Shown here: piece after piece, positions 17,490-25,017 of the stretch
How positions within the stretch are numbered: the stretch's first letter is position 1
Layout of the letters: each line of letters opens with the position of its first letter
Assembly (NCBI GenBank): GCA_005882315.1
Contig: VBAR01000003.1
Coordinates: 564,907-628,906 of the forward strand
DNA: 64,000 bases
Direction: 5' to 3'
Source of the DNA: Bacteroidota bacterium
Lineage (GTDB): Bacteria > Bacteroidota > Bacteroidia > Chitinophagales > Chitinophagaceae
Notes under the pieces: model-generated
What the model was told of the DNA's origin: nothing
What the model saw: only the letters and a program-made list of their open reading frames with translations
Databases searched by the model: none
Translations under genes and position numbers: made by a program

Positions 17490-17975
17490 CTATGGCACCG
17501 ACCAAATAGAAGTGATCTTGAATTTGCCATTTATTTTTTCAATCGTTAAAAAACCCTGATGACCCTCAGTTCTTTCAGAAGGTAGAACCATAGGATACCC
17601 GAAGAAAAAGGAGCATTTGCCTTTGTCATTTTCGGATGCCTGCAATAACTCAAAGAGTCGTCCTTTACTGACTGTTTCCATAAACCATGCACCAAAAAAC
17701 TCATCATACTTTCCTTGCAAAAACCTTTTATAAGAAACCATATAAGGCTCCTTGGAATTTGAATTATCTTTTATATTACAAGCACTGCAGGGAAAAGGAA
17801 ATTGAAAGAACTCCGAAATATTTTTAAGGTCACGCTGATTTACGGCTTTTTTGAAACCTATACAAAACTGTTCCAATTGAATACTGTCTTTTTGTTTTTG
17901 GCGGTCACAATTGACTTGCCCGTTTACAAAAATGGAAAGAGAGCTTCCAAAAATTATTAATAAGAGTCGATTCAT
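17490..17975 (-). CDS. Hypothetical exported protein
   Basis: 161 residues with an N-terminal signal peptide (MNRLLLIIFGSSLSIFVNGQ, cleavage near residue 19). The mature part has cysteines in an SACNIK context and ends in a beta-type segment (GHQGFLTIEKINGKFKITSIWSVP) resembling NTF2-like or nuclear-transport-factor folds, but the match is too weak to name. It ends 12 bp after spacer copy B and starts 22 bp after the stop of the gene upstream. Confidence 0.65.
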   Translation of the reverse strand: MNRLLLIIFGSSLSIFVNGQVNCDRQKQKDSIQLEQFCIGFKKAVNQRDLKNISEFFQFPFPCSACNIKDNSNSKEPYMVSYKRFLQGKYDEFFGAWFMETVSKGRLFELLQASENDKGKCSFFFGYPMVLPSERTEGHQGFLTIEKINGKFKITSIWSVP

Positions 17976-17997
17976 ATTATTTTATACCAGATGAATT

Positions 17998-18663
17998 TTA
18001 TCTATTAGGCAACCTGTCAAACAAATATTCCAAACATGACACAACTCCATTATACTGAAATTTATCTTTAAAGCTTTCGGCTAATTCTTTAAACAGAGCT
18101 TCAACACGCAGTTTAGATTTCATAAGTTGCCAATTATCCTTCCCATCTACTATAGTCCTGATTCCGATTAAAGAATTAATAATATCTGAAGAAAGGGTTT
18201 GCTTTTCAATAATGCCTTTTACAGTTTTTAATTCATTCTCTGTTACATCAATTTGATACAAAAACATTGCACCTTCAAAGATTGAATCTATATTATCGAA
18301 AAAATTAAAAACTACAATAGGATATGGCTTATTAGTATCCCCATTGTAATAAATGTATATACATCCCGGAATCGCATTGGGCGGCTTAAATTTTAATTCA
18401 TCAGGGGTTTTTGTTGAGTCCATTTTCGAGAACATCCAAGCTCTTCGAGCTTTCCGAAGGTTTATCGAGTCCTCCATCCAAGATCTTCGGCTGTTTGCCG
18501 AGTCCATCTCAATGGATACACCTATTCCATATCTCTGACTGACAAACTCATCATGAATTTTTGTAGAGTCCTCCTTAGCGGGATTCCTTCTTCCAGTTCT
18601 CTGACTATTTGCTGTGTTATACAGAAAAAGTATGATGGATAATATGAAAAGTATTTTCCGCAT
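17998..18663 (-). CDS. Hypothetical exported protein with imperfect internal repeat
   Basis: 221 residues with a signal peptide (MRKILFILSIILFLYNTANSQ). The N-terminal mature part is very charged and has an imperfect tandem repeat around MDSANSRRSW and MEDSINLRKARRAW (about 52-82), the DNA of which is also repetitive. The rest is a mixed domain with no recognised family. Between this gene and the next there are 22 bp without a spacer repeat, so these two may form one cassette or operon. Confidence 0.6.
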   Translation of the reverse strand: MRKILFILSIILFLYNTANSQRTGRRNPAKEDSTKIHDEFVSQRYGIGVSIEMDSANSRRSWMEDSINLRKARRAWMFSKMDSTKTPDELKFKPPNAIPGCIYIYYNGDTNKPYPIVVFNFFDNIDSIFEGAMFLYQIDVTENELKTVKGIIEKQTLSSDIINSLIGIRTIVDGKDNWQLMKSKLRVEALFKELAESFKDKFQYNGVVSCLEYLFDRLPNR

Positions 18664-18710
18664 ATTAGTTCATAAAAATCACTAAATGGAAACTGACCTG
18701 ATTTACGCTA

Positions 18711-18817
18711 ACGAAAAATTAAACCAATTATTTTACATCTTGAATGGATGAAGCCTCTGAGATGTCTCGCTCAAAATCTTTAAATATAAAATAACATTAA
18801 CCCCGGCTCGACATGAC
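18711..18817. repeat. 107-bp direct repeat, copy E1 (also describes gap 18664-18967)
   Basis: ACGAAAAATTAAACC... through GGCTCGACATGAC occurs again at 19420-19526 with about a dozen differences. The core CTCTGAGATGTCTC and the end GGCTCGACATGAC are shared. E1 and E2 lie in the same orientation on either side of the gene at 18968-19372. The 304-bp gap 18664-18967 holds E1 and spacer copy C and nothing else that I can see. Confidence 0.85.
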
Positions 18818-18860
18818 AAGACCCCGGATAATAGTTGATGAACTCCTGACCCGATAGCTA

Positions 18861-18974
18861 TTCGAAGTTCGGGGATTTTCTTTTATAGTTCCCTCTACCA
18901 ACAACACAAAGTATAAAACCTCACAATAACAGAGTTGTTGGTACAATGTTTTTAAGTTGGAATTTCATTAATTC
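18861..18974. repeat. Array spacer repeat, copy C
   Basis: Third full copy of the array spacer, with ACCAACAAC (18897-18905) and GTTGTTGGT (18934-18942). Its left end differs from copies A and B: it carries CCCGATAGCTATTCG, close to the palindrome inside hutI at 45004. The right end overlaps the 3' end of the next gene. Confidence 0.88.
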
Positions 18975-19372
18975 CCGCAGATCAGATTCTTACCTAAAAA
19001 AAGAAATTTGCCTTGTTTATCGAACACGAAGGATATGTAGAGTCTTCGATAACTGGAATTTGGATCAGTCCAAAAATAGTATCGATAAGATACGTAATCG
19101 GTTTTGACATCATTCACTTCCTGATTTTGAATCTCATTCGGATTTCCCAGATACTTAAACAAAACTGATTCAGTCAAATCACTAAAGGAACATTCGAGCA
19201 ATCGGCTTCTAACATCATACCTGTAATTTGTATTTGTTAAGGAGTCATTTTTCCATCCAATTGATACTGAATCTAAGACTGCGAGCCAATTATCTTCGAC
19301 AGATAATAATTGACATTTTGCATAATTACTCATGCATAAGAATGATAATATTAAAAGTGTCTTATTTAACAT
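18968..19372 (-). CDS. Hypothetical exported protein
   Basis: 134 residues with a signal peptide (MLNKTLLILSFLCMSNYAKCQ). The mature protein is short, with strand-rich sequence (VSYRYYFWTDPNSSYRRLYISFVFDKQGKFLFLGKNLICGN) that may be a small SmpA/OmlA-like or lipoprotein-type fold; this is not secure. It is the first gene of the eight-gene minus-strand array and is flanked by the direct repeats E1 and E2, with spacer C at its 3' end. Confidence 0.65.
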   Translation of the reverse strand: MLNKTLLILSFLCMSNYAKCQLLSVEDNWLAVLDSVSIGWKNDSLTNTNYRYDVRSRLLECSFSDLTESVLFKYLGNPNEIQNQEVNDVKTDYVSYRYYFWTDPNSSYRRLYISFVFDKQGKFLFLGKNLICGN

Positions 19373-19419
19373 CTTAAATTAATTGCGTATGGCATTTTTC
19401 AAAACTACTATTCTTTAAA

Positions 19420-19526
19420 ACGAAAAAACAAACCGATTATTTTACATCTTGACTGAATGGAGTCTCTGAGATGTCTCACTTAAAATCTTTAAATCTAAAA
19501 TAACATTTGCCACGGCTCGACATGAC
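19420..19526. repeat. 107-bp direct repeat, copy E2 (also describes gap 19373-19692)
   Basis: Second copy of the repeat at 18711-18817. The 320-bp gap 19373-19692 contains E2, a run of GATATTGGATAC-like words (about 19545-19600) and the 21-bp tandem repeat at 19621-19683. No credible gene is seen; a plus-strand 60-codon frame here encodes only the tandem repeat. Confidence 0.85.
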
Positions 19527-19620
19527 GGACTCTGAAAGTGAGTTACTGGATACTGGATACAAGATATTTGATATTGAGATATTAGGATATTGGATACTGA
19601 CTCCTGAAACGACTCATAAC

Positions 19621-19683
19621 TCCTATCTCATAACTCCCAACTCCTATCTCATAACTCCCAACTCCTATCTCATAACTCCGAAC
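19621..19683. repeat. Three tandem copies of a 21-bp unit
   Basis: Three head-to-tail 21-bp units (19621-19641, 19642-19662, 19663-19683), the first two identical and the third with one change. The unit contains CCTATCTCATAACTCC. Degenerate continuation (ACTCATAACTCCTAACTCC) runs into the 3' end of lipA, whose stop codon (19693-19695) and last few codons lie in it. Confidence 0.92.
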
Positions 19684-19692
19684 TCATAACTC

Positions 19693-20610
19693 CTAACTCC
19701 TACCTCCCAACCACTCCTTCCTTCCCAATCCGGCAAACACATGTCTTTCGCTGTGGTAAGATGAACGGACAAGCGGGCCGCTTTCTACATAATCTAATCC
19801 GAGGTTGTAACCTATTTCGCGGTATTCAGCAAATTCATCAGGATGTACAAAGCGATGAACAGCTAAATGTTTTTTTGTAGGTTGTAAGTATTGACCGATT
19901 GTAATTACATCGCATCCGCTGTCACGCAGATCGGTCATTGTTTGTATCACTTCTTCTTTCTTTTCGCCGAGACCGAGCATAATGCCACTTTTTGTACGCA
20001 TGCCACCGGCTTTCAATGTTCTTATTACATCCATACTGCGGTGATACCTGGCCTGTATGCGTACCTGTTTGGTAAGGCGTTCTACTGTTTCAATATTATG
20101 GCTTACTACTTCCGGCGCAGCATCAATAATGCGTTGTATGTTTTCTTTGTCTCCTTTAAAATCGGGTATCAGCGTTTCGAGTGTAGTTTCGGTATTCAAA
20201 GACTTTACTGCTTTAATGGTATTGTACCAGATAATACTGCCACCATCCTTTATTTCATCCCGGTCAACAGATGTGATAACGGCATGTTTTACTTTCATTA
20301 AATGAATGGCTTCAGCTACACGTTGAGGTTCATCCCAATCAAGTGGTTCGGGCCGGCCGGTAGCCACTGCACAAAAACCACAACTACGGGTACAGGTATT
20401 CCCAAGGATCATAAATGTAGCAGTGCCTGCGCCCCAGCATTCACCCATATTCGGGCAGTTGCCGCTTTCGCAAATGGTATGCAGTTTATAATTGTCAACA
20501 AGGCCACGTACATGTTTATACTCTTCACCAATAGGCAGCTTTACACGAAGCCAGTCGGGTTTCTTGGTTCGCTGAACAGGATTATCTGATGTTATCGGAA
20601 GTTCGATCAT
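19693..20610 (-). CDS. lipA: Lipoyl synthase (radical SAM)
   Basis: Inserts two sulfurs into octanoyl chains on E2 subunits and GcvH to make lipoyl groups. 305 residues with both iron-sulfur motifs: auxiliary cluster cysteines C47, C52 and C58 ([14 protein letters not shown]) and radical-SAM CxxxCxxC C73, C77, C80 (CTRSCGFC). Other signatures are [19 protein letters not shown] and the C-terminal [16 protein letters not shown] with the conserved serine. The last residues (GGRS) are encoded by the tandem-repeat DNA, a small repeat-derived tail. Cytoplasmic. Confidence 0.96.
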   Translation of the reverse strand: MIELPITSDNPVQRTKKPDWLRVKLPIGEEYKHVRGLVDNYKLHTICESGNCPNMGECWGAGTATFMILGNTCTRSCGFCAVATGRPEPLDWDEPQRVAEAIHLMKVKHAVITSVDRDEIKDGGSIIWYNTIKAVKSLNTETTLETLIPDFKGDKENIQRIIDAAPEVVSHNIETVERLTKQVRIQARYHRSMDVIRTLKAGGMRTKSGIMLGLGEKKEEVIQTMTDLRDSGCDVITIGQYLQPTKKHLAVHRFVHPDEFAEYREIGYNLGLDYVESGPLVRSSYHSERHVFAGLGRKEWLGGRS

Positions 20611-20790
20611 TTTGAGTTGTCAGTTGTGAGTTGTCAGTTGTGAATTGTGAATGGTCAATTGTGAATGTTGCGGATCAGCCTTAATCAACATTTACCGATA
20701 ACCAGCAACTGGCAACTCACAACTTACACCTGTTAACTGGTAACCAGCAACTGACAACTCACAACCCACAACTGGCAACCAAAAATAATT
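20611..20790. repeat. Simple-sequence inverted repeat upstream of lipA
   Basis: The left part (20614-20670) is built of GTTGTCAGTTGTGA words. The right part (about 20698-20785) is built of the complementary CAACTGGCAACTCACAAC words, with CCAGCAACTGRCAACTCACAAC twice. The two parts can form a long imperfect hairpin. No reading frame of interest. Confidence 0.85.
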
Positions 20791-20811
20791 ATCCCCGCAA
20801 ATTTAAAGGTA

Positions 20812-21612
20812 TTACTTGCGCCTGCCAAACAGCACGGCGATATAGGTTTGGAGGTATAGCTGTTTTTCTTTCTGGAACAGTACAACTTCCATATTCTTAG
20901 TGTAGTATTCTGCACTTATACCCACTTCAATGCCTGAAACCACTTCATTGAAACGGCCATAATCGAAACGGAAAGCAAATTTGCCAAATGCACCAGGGGT
21001 AACTTTTATTTCGCCCCAGCCCTTACTAAGCCCGCCTCCACCAATGATCACAGCATTGTTGAGAAAAAGAGCACTGTCTTCTTGTGTATAGCGGATATAC
21101 CTGTTTTGACCTACCATCGGGTCCTGTATTTCGAGATAGTAGGGACGCAGAAAGCCCAATGCAAGACCTGCATTATAGAGCAAAGACACGGCCACCCCAT
21201 TCTTATTTCCCTTTTGACCAAGTATATACTGCTGGCCAAAACCCAATGTGAGCTGGTAAAAATTATTGACCTTTCCATAGATATAAGGGTTGCCGAAAAC
21301 AACACCACCGGCAGGAACCTTTTCTTCTTTGTAATGTTTGATCTCAGTAATGTCGATACGGTAAAGGTTTGTTTTTCGATTGGTCTTCATTTTACCTAAT
21401 TCATAAAAAATACCATACCCATTGCTGCGCAACTGAAGGCCAAATATGTTTTGCTTATTGAAGATCAAAATGCCTTCCTCCGCCTGCTTTTTCAAAGCAT
21501 TTATTTTTTCGCGGCGTTCATCGTCTTTGTTTTTTCCTTTTCCACTGGGCTCCTGTGCTGAGGCAACAAAACAAACTATAACAACAACTGCAGTGCTTAA
21601 GAGTTTCTTCAC
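20812..21612 (-). CDS. Hypothetical exported protein, probable outer-membrane beta-barrel
   Basis: 266 residues starting at a GTG (21612); no upstream ATG is available. The signal peptide KKLLSTAVVVIVCFVASAQ is followed by a Lys/Glu-rich stretch, then from about residue 50 by strands alternating polar and hydrophobic residues with glycine and aromatic residues (FGLQLRSNGYGIFYELGKMK, FYQLTLGFGQQYILG). The end FGRRK does not have the usual terminal Phe, so the barrel call is tentative. The family is not named. It stands alone upstream of the lipA repeat region. Confidence 0.6.
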   Translation of the reverse strand: MKKLLSTAVVVIVCFVASAQEPSGKGKNKDDERREKINALKKQAEEGILIFNKQNIFGLQLRSNGYGIFYELGKMKTNRKTNLYRIDITEIKHYKEEKVPAGGVVFGNPYIYGKVNNFYQLTLGFGQQYILGQKGNKNGVAVSLLYNAGLALGFLRPYYLEIQDPMVGQNRYIRYTQEDSALFLNNAVIIGGGGLSKGWGEIKVTPGAFGKFAFRFDYGRFNEVVSGIEVGISAEYYTKNMEVVLFQKEKQLYLQTYIAVLFGRRK

Positions 21613-21761
21613 GTTGTATTTAATTTTGCTAAGAGGTTAAATAAGTTAAAAGAGATAAGGAGATAAAACCGGAAACACAATCATCTTCTATAAAACTCTT
21701 TTCCTCCTTTTCTCCTTTATACTCTTAGTATATAACGTAAATTTAGGGCAAAATATTCAAA

Positions 21762-22175
21762 ATGACATCGACAGTAGTTTATAACGGCGAGTTAAGAACC
21801 ACCTGTACCCATTTAAGAAGCGGAAATAGTTTTGAAACGGATGCCCCTGTGGATAATAATGGCAAAGGCGAACGGTTTTCTCCAACTGATACATTGGCTA
21901 CCAGCCTTGCGAATTGCATGATAACAACAATGGGTATTAAAGCCCGTACAATGGGTATTGACCTTACAGGTGTGAAAATTGATGTGCTCAAAATTATGAA
22001 AGCCGATCCCCGCCGTGTCGGCGGAATTGAATTGACCTTTCATATACCTGATCCACTAAAAGACGTTGATGAAAAAACAAAGACGATCCTAAAAAATACA
22101 GGAAATACCTGCCCGGTGGCAATAAGTCTTCATCCGGATATAGAACAAAAAGTGGATTGGGGTGGTTGGAGTTAG
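21762..22175 (+). CDS. OsmC family protein
   Basis: 137 residues. The OsmC/Ohr fold is shown by FSPTDTLATSLANCMITTMG with Cys52 and NTGNTCPVAISL with Cys117, the two redox cysteines of the peroxidase family, and by the VDWGGW end. Such proteins reduce organic hydroperoxides using a dithiol partner. It stands alone on the plus strand between two minus-strand genes, in a region of intergenic repeats. Confidence 0.9.
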   Translation: MTSTVVYNGELRTTCTHLRSGNSFETDAPVDNNGKGERFSPTDTLATSLANCMITTMGIKARTMGIDLTGVKIDVLKIMKADPRRVGGIELTFHIPDPLKDVDEKTKTILKNTGNTCPVAISLHPDIEQKVDWGGWS

Positions 22176-22517
22176 AAGACAGATACTGGATACTGGATAT
22201 TGGATATTGGATATTTCAAAGTTCGAAATTCATTACCTGCCTGCCGGTGGCAGGTTCCTTGTTCGTTATTTTCAAATTGTTTCCATTCCAAAAAAATACA
22301 GATGAACCACGAAGGCACGAAGTCACAAAGACTTCACCAAGATAACTTTGTGTTACTTGGAATCTTAGTGTCTTCGTGGTTTAAAATTCAAATTGAGACA
22401 ATCTTTTTTTAGCCAACTGAATTACTACTATTGAACTGACGTTGCGACGCTCCGTTCAGGGTTCTATAATCCAATTGGGCATTAGAACAAATCAAAATCT
22501 AGATCCAATACATCTTC
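22176..22517. repeat. Intergenic region with hairpin element and simple repeats
   Basis: This 342-bp gap has TACTGGATACTGGATATTGG words (22185-22215), a palindrome CCTGCCGGTGGCAGG (about 22240-22255), and a hairpin element at 22303-22381. The hairpin arms GAACCACGAAGGCACGAAG and CTTAGTGTCTTCGTGGTTT pair with a few mismatches, and a nested CACAAAG/CTTTGTG pair lies inside. The layout resembles the element at 11240-11366. No gene is seen. Confidence 0.75.
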
Positions 22518-23063
22518 TCAATCATATTTTATTTTAAGATTAATTGTTGATTTGAAATAAACTCTTCCATTTTTATATTTCAACTTCGGGCCAGCGTCCC
22601 ATACCTGATGCTTTTCATACTTTTTTAATAATTCATTGTAATCTATATCAGGTTGATTGAGGTAAGAAAAGTCAATCCATGAATCTTTACATTTTAAATT
22701 AATTAAAACACTAATCGTGGCTACAAAGCAAGTACGGGGATATAAAATTAAAGGGTAACGTGGGTTATCATTAAATCCACGTTCTGCATCTTCCTGGCTA
22801 ACCCAAAGATCATAACGAAAACAATCATTTTCGGAATAACCTGTACTTAATCGAATAGTATCCCTACTGAGAATTTTTGCTTTGAAAGTTGTAGAAACTC
22901 TTAAGCAAATTGGAGCAGAAGTATTATTAAATATCATTAGCTCTCCAGTTCGTAAAGTAAGACTATCAGAAATTTTAACTTCACTAATAATCTTAAACTT
23001 GGATTCCTGAGACCACAAAAAGTGATTTAATAATAAAAATGAAATTGCAAATAAGTATTTCAT
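22518..23063 (-). CDS. Hypothetical exported protein
   Basis: 181 residues with a signal peptide (MKYLFAISFLLLNHFLWSQ). The mature part looks beta-rich with SLTLRTGELMIFNNTSAPICLRVSTTF, and three cysteines. I do not recognise a family. It ends in a KSTINLKIKYD strand. It lies 11 bp after the DUF2851 gene stop... that is, just downstream of it on the same strand, and may be co-transcribed. Confidence 0.6.
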   Translation of the reverse strand: MKYLFAISFLLLNHFLWSQESKFKIISEVKISDSLTLRTGELMIFNNTSAPICLRVSTTFKAKILSRDTIRLSTGYSENDCFRYDLWVSQEDAERGFNDNPRYPLILYPRTCFVATISVLINLKCKDSWIDFSYLNQPDIDYNELLKKYEKHQVWDAGPKLKYKNGRVYFKSTINLKIKYD

Positions 23064-23074
23064 ACGAGCCTATA

Positions 23075-24397
23075 TCAAGTGTTTTTTAAAAGGTAGTTTC
23101 CTACTCCACATTCTAAACACATTTTCCTATCACAATATTGTGTTTTCAGTTCAATTAATGCCTGGCTATCGTAAGCAGATCTATTTTCAATTCCAAGATG
23201 TTTAAATCCTTTTGTAATGGAGTTGGATTCAGCAGCCGTTTCTTCGAGCCATTGCAAGGCTTTCAGTTTATATTTTTCTTCTTGATGATAGTTGCCGTAG
23301 GCAAACAAAACCGGACAAACTGTGTTGATGATAATATTATCGATCATTGTTGTTCCCAGTTTTTTCTTTCTGAATGCAGACTCTTCATCAAACCGGTAAT
23401 GATAATGCCAGTAGTCATTAGCTGTTACATCAAACCATTTCTTTACCTCAGAAATAGATTTTGCTTCTTTAATTTTTGAGAATAAATGTGATGACTCAGT
23501 GATCAAAACCGCCAGTTGCGCCAGGCGTATAGTTGGAAAATTTCCCGGCCGCATTCTTAAAAAATGAACAGGAATATGAACAGGTTTAAGATCATATTTC
23601 TTTTGAAGAAATTTATATTCACGTTGCAGCAGTTTAGGATAATCTTCTTTAAAATCTTCATTCAACAGATCTGCCTGTCCCAATAGCAAAGCTTCCACCT
23701 GGTGAATTTGATTTTTATGTTTTGCCAAAACATTTACCGGAATTGATTTTGCAATTGCTTCAAATGCATCGGCATTTACTTTTATACCGAAGTTGCGGGC
23801 AAGCATCCACCAGAAACTTTCTTCCCAGTGATCATTATTCTGTTGTTGAAATATTTCAACAGCTTTTGCTTTGCGCAGCAACCGTTCGGCCAGCAATCTT
23901 TCTTTCCAGCTTTGCCAGGTGATATCTCTTACTGACTGAATACTATTTTCACAAGGAATAAAAGAAGATGAATTCATCAGCTCTTCATAACGCTGCAGCA
24001 ATAATTTGGAAACACGGTTCTTTAATTCGAGAACAGGAATGGAATGATCACCCGGTTCATTTTGCCAAACCACATGCAGAATTACATTGTTGTAATTTTC
24101 ATCACCTTCATGTTTATGTTTTACCCAATCAGTACTGTTTACATGCAGCTCTACCCTGCCGGCCCAGGTTGTTTTTCCAATTTTGATCTTTGCATCGGTA
24201 AAATCCGGCCCTTGATCAGTATTGTAATGACCGGGAAAAATGATCTGCAATTCTTCACCTGCAACAGTAGTTAATTCTCCTTTATTGAAATACTGGAATT
24301 GCCAGATGAATTGAAGTAGGCGTTCGGTTATACCCCCTGTCCCCCTAAAGGGGGAACTTAGATTTGAAGAGTCTTTTAGTTTTATTTCGTTGGCCAT
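23075..24397 (-). CDS. DUF2851 family protein
   Basis: 440 residues from ATG 24397. The sequence TERLLQFIWQFQYFNKGELTTVAGEELQIIFPGHYNTDQGPDFTDAKIKIGKTTWAGRVELHVNSTDW is characteristic of the DUF2851 family, and the end YCDRKMCLECGVGNYLLK has the conserved cysteines. Function unknown; the family is near-universal in Bacteroidota. Residues 14-23 (SSPFRGTGG...) are encoded by a palindromic repeat (24331-24355). The conserved domain begins at ITERLL with an ATA codon where a start might be expected, so the repeat may have displaced the original start. A TTG at 24433 also opens the frame but overlaps maf. Confidence 0.85.
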   Translation of the reverse strand: MANEIKLKDSSNLSSPFRGTGGITERLLQFIWQFQYFNKGELTTVAGEELQIIFPGHYNTDQGPDFTDAKIKIGKTTWAGRVELHVNSTDWVKHKHEGDENYNNVILHVVWQNEPGDHSIPVLELKNRVSKLLLQRYEELMNSSSFIPCENSIQSVRDITWQSWKERLLAERLLRKAKAVEIFQQQNNDHWEESFWWMLARNFGIKVNADAFEAIAKSIPVNVLAKHKNQIHQVEALLLGQADLLNEDFKEDYPKLLQREYKFLQKKYDLKPVHIPVHFLRMRPGNFPTIRLAQLAVLITESSHLFSKIKEAKSISEVKKWFDVTANDYWHYHYRFDEESAFRKKKLGTTMIDNIIINTVCPVLFAYGNYHQEEKYKLKALQWLEETAAESNSITKGFKHLGIENRSAYDSQALIELKTQYCDRKMCLECGVGNYLLKNT

Positions 24398-24459
24398 GGA
24401 ATAAATTGACTTTTCAAAATTAATGAATGTCAACTCCCCTTTAGGGGCTGGGGGTTTAG
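24331..24459. repeat. Inverted pair of CCCCTAAAGGGG repeats
   Basis: Copy 1 (24331-24360) reads TACCCCCTGTCCCCCTAAAGG; copy 2 (24431-24459) has CTCCCCTTTAGGGG and GGGGG in reverse orientation. Each has its own small palindrome, and the two face each other about 75 bp apart. Copy 1 is inside the DUF2851 coding sequence; copy 2 encodes the Maf C-terminus and its stop. The same arrangement recurs at 26568-26667. Confidence 0.85.
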
Positions 24460-25014
24460 TTCTTGTAACACTCTCACCACCCTGCTTACAGGCAAACCCA
24501 TCACATTATAAAAATCTCCATTAATAGATTTGATACCCACCACGCCGATCCATTCCTGAATGGCATAAGAGCCGGCTTTATCGTAAGGTTTACATTTATC
24601 TACGTAGAATTCTATTTCTTTTTCCGACAATGAATGAAATTCTACTTCGGTAACATCTGCGAATGTGATCTCCTTATCTCCTTTCCTGATCACAACTCCG
24701 GTTATTACTTTGTGCTTTTCACCCTGCAATGCCAGTAACATACTTACCGCCTCTTCACGATGTACCGGTTTCCCGATGATAGCTTCACCCAACACAACAA
24801 TTGTATCTGCTGCGAGTATAATATCATCTGTCCCTAATTTTTCCTGAACAACCGATGCTTTATTCTGTGCAATATGAATAGCTATTTCCTCAGGTGATAA
24901 ACCGGGCGGATAAGTTTCATCCGAATCACTACTGATCGCTTCAAATGGTATTTCGGCCCATTCCAGTAATTGTTTTCTTCGTGGAGATTGTGATGCGAGT
25001 ATTATTTTCTGCAT
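24430..25014 (-). CDS. maf: Maf-like nucleotide pyrophosphatase
   Basis: A house-cleaning enzyme that hydrolyses non-canonical (d)NTPs to monophosphates, probably dTTP/UTP or m7GTP. The 194 residues show ILASQSPRRKQLLEWA at the N-terminus, the AADTIVVLGEAIIGKP segment with the catalytic Asp, and a C-terminal DKAGSYAIQEWIGVVGIKSINGDFYNVMGLPV block. The final PQPLKGS is encoded by the CCCCTAAAGGGG repeat, a repeat-derived tail. It lies 3 bp after the prenyltransferase gene and overlaps the repeat between it and DUF2851. Confidence 0.93.
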   Translation of the reverse strand: MQKIILASQSPRRKQLLEWAEIPFEAISSDSDETYPPGLSPEEIAIHIAQNKASVVQEKLGTDDIILAADTIVVLGEAIIGKPVHREEAVSMLLALQGEKHKVITGVVIRKGDKEITFADVTEVEFHSLSEKEIEFYVDKCKPYDKAGSYAIQEWIGVVGIKSINGDFYNVMGLPVSRVVRVLQELNPQPLKGS

Positions 25015-25017
25015 GAA

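Noticed and set aside
16801-18974. CRISPR-like regularity of spacer repeats
   Set aside because: Repeats are over 100 bp, separated by genes, with no short unique spacers and no cas genes.
14120-19526. Classical integron with attC sites
   Set aside because: The spacers do not show a clear RYYYAAC ... GTTRRRY pair and no integrase gene is present, so only 'cassette-like' is claimed.
19507-19689. Plus-strand frame of 60 codons in the lipA 3' region
   Set aside because: It translates the 21-bp tandem repeat (repeated PNSYLIT), not a gene.
19891-20301. Plus-strand frame of 136 codons opposite lipA
   Set aside because: Antisense of lipA, whose six cysteines and length are all as expected.
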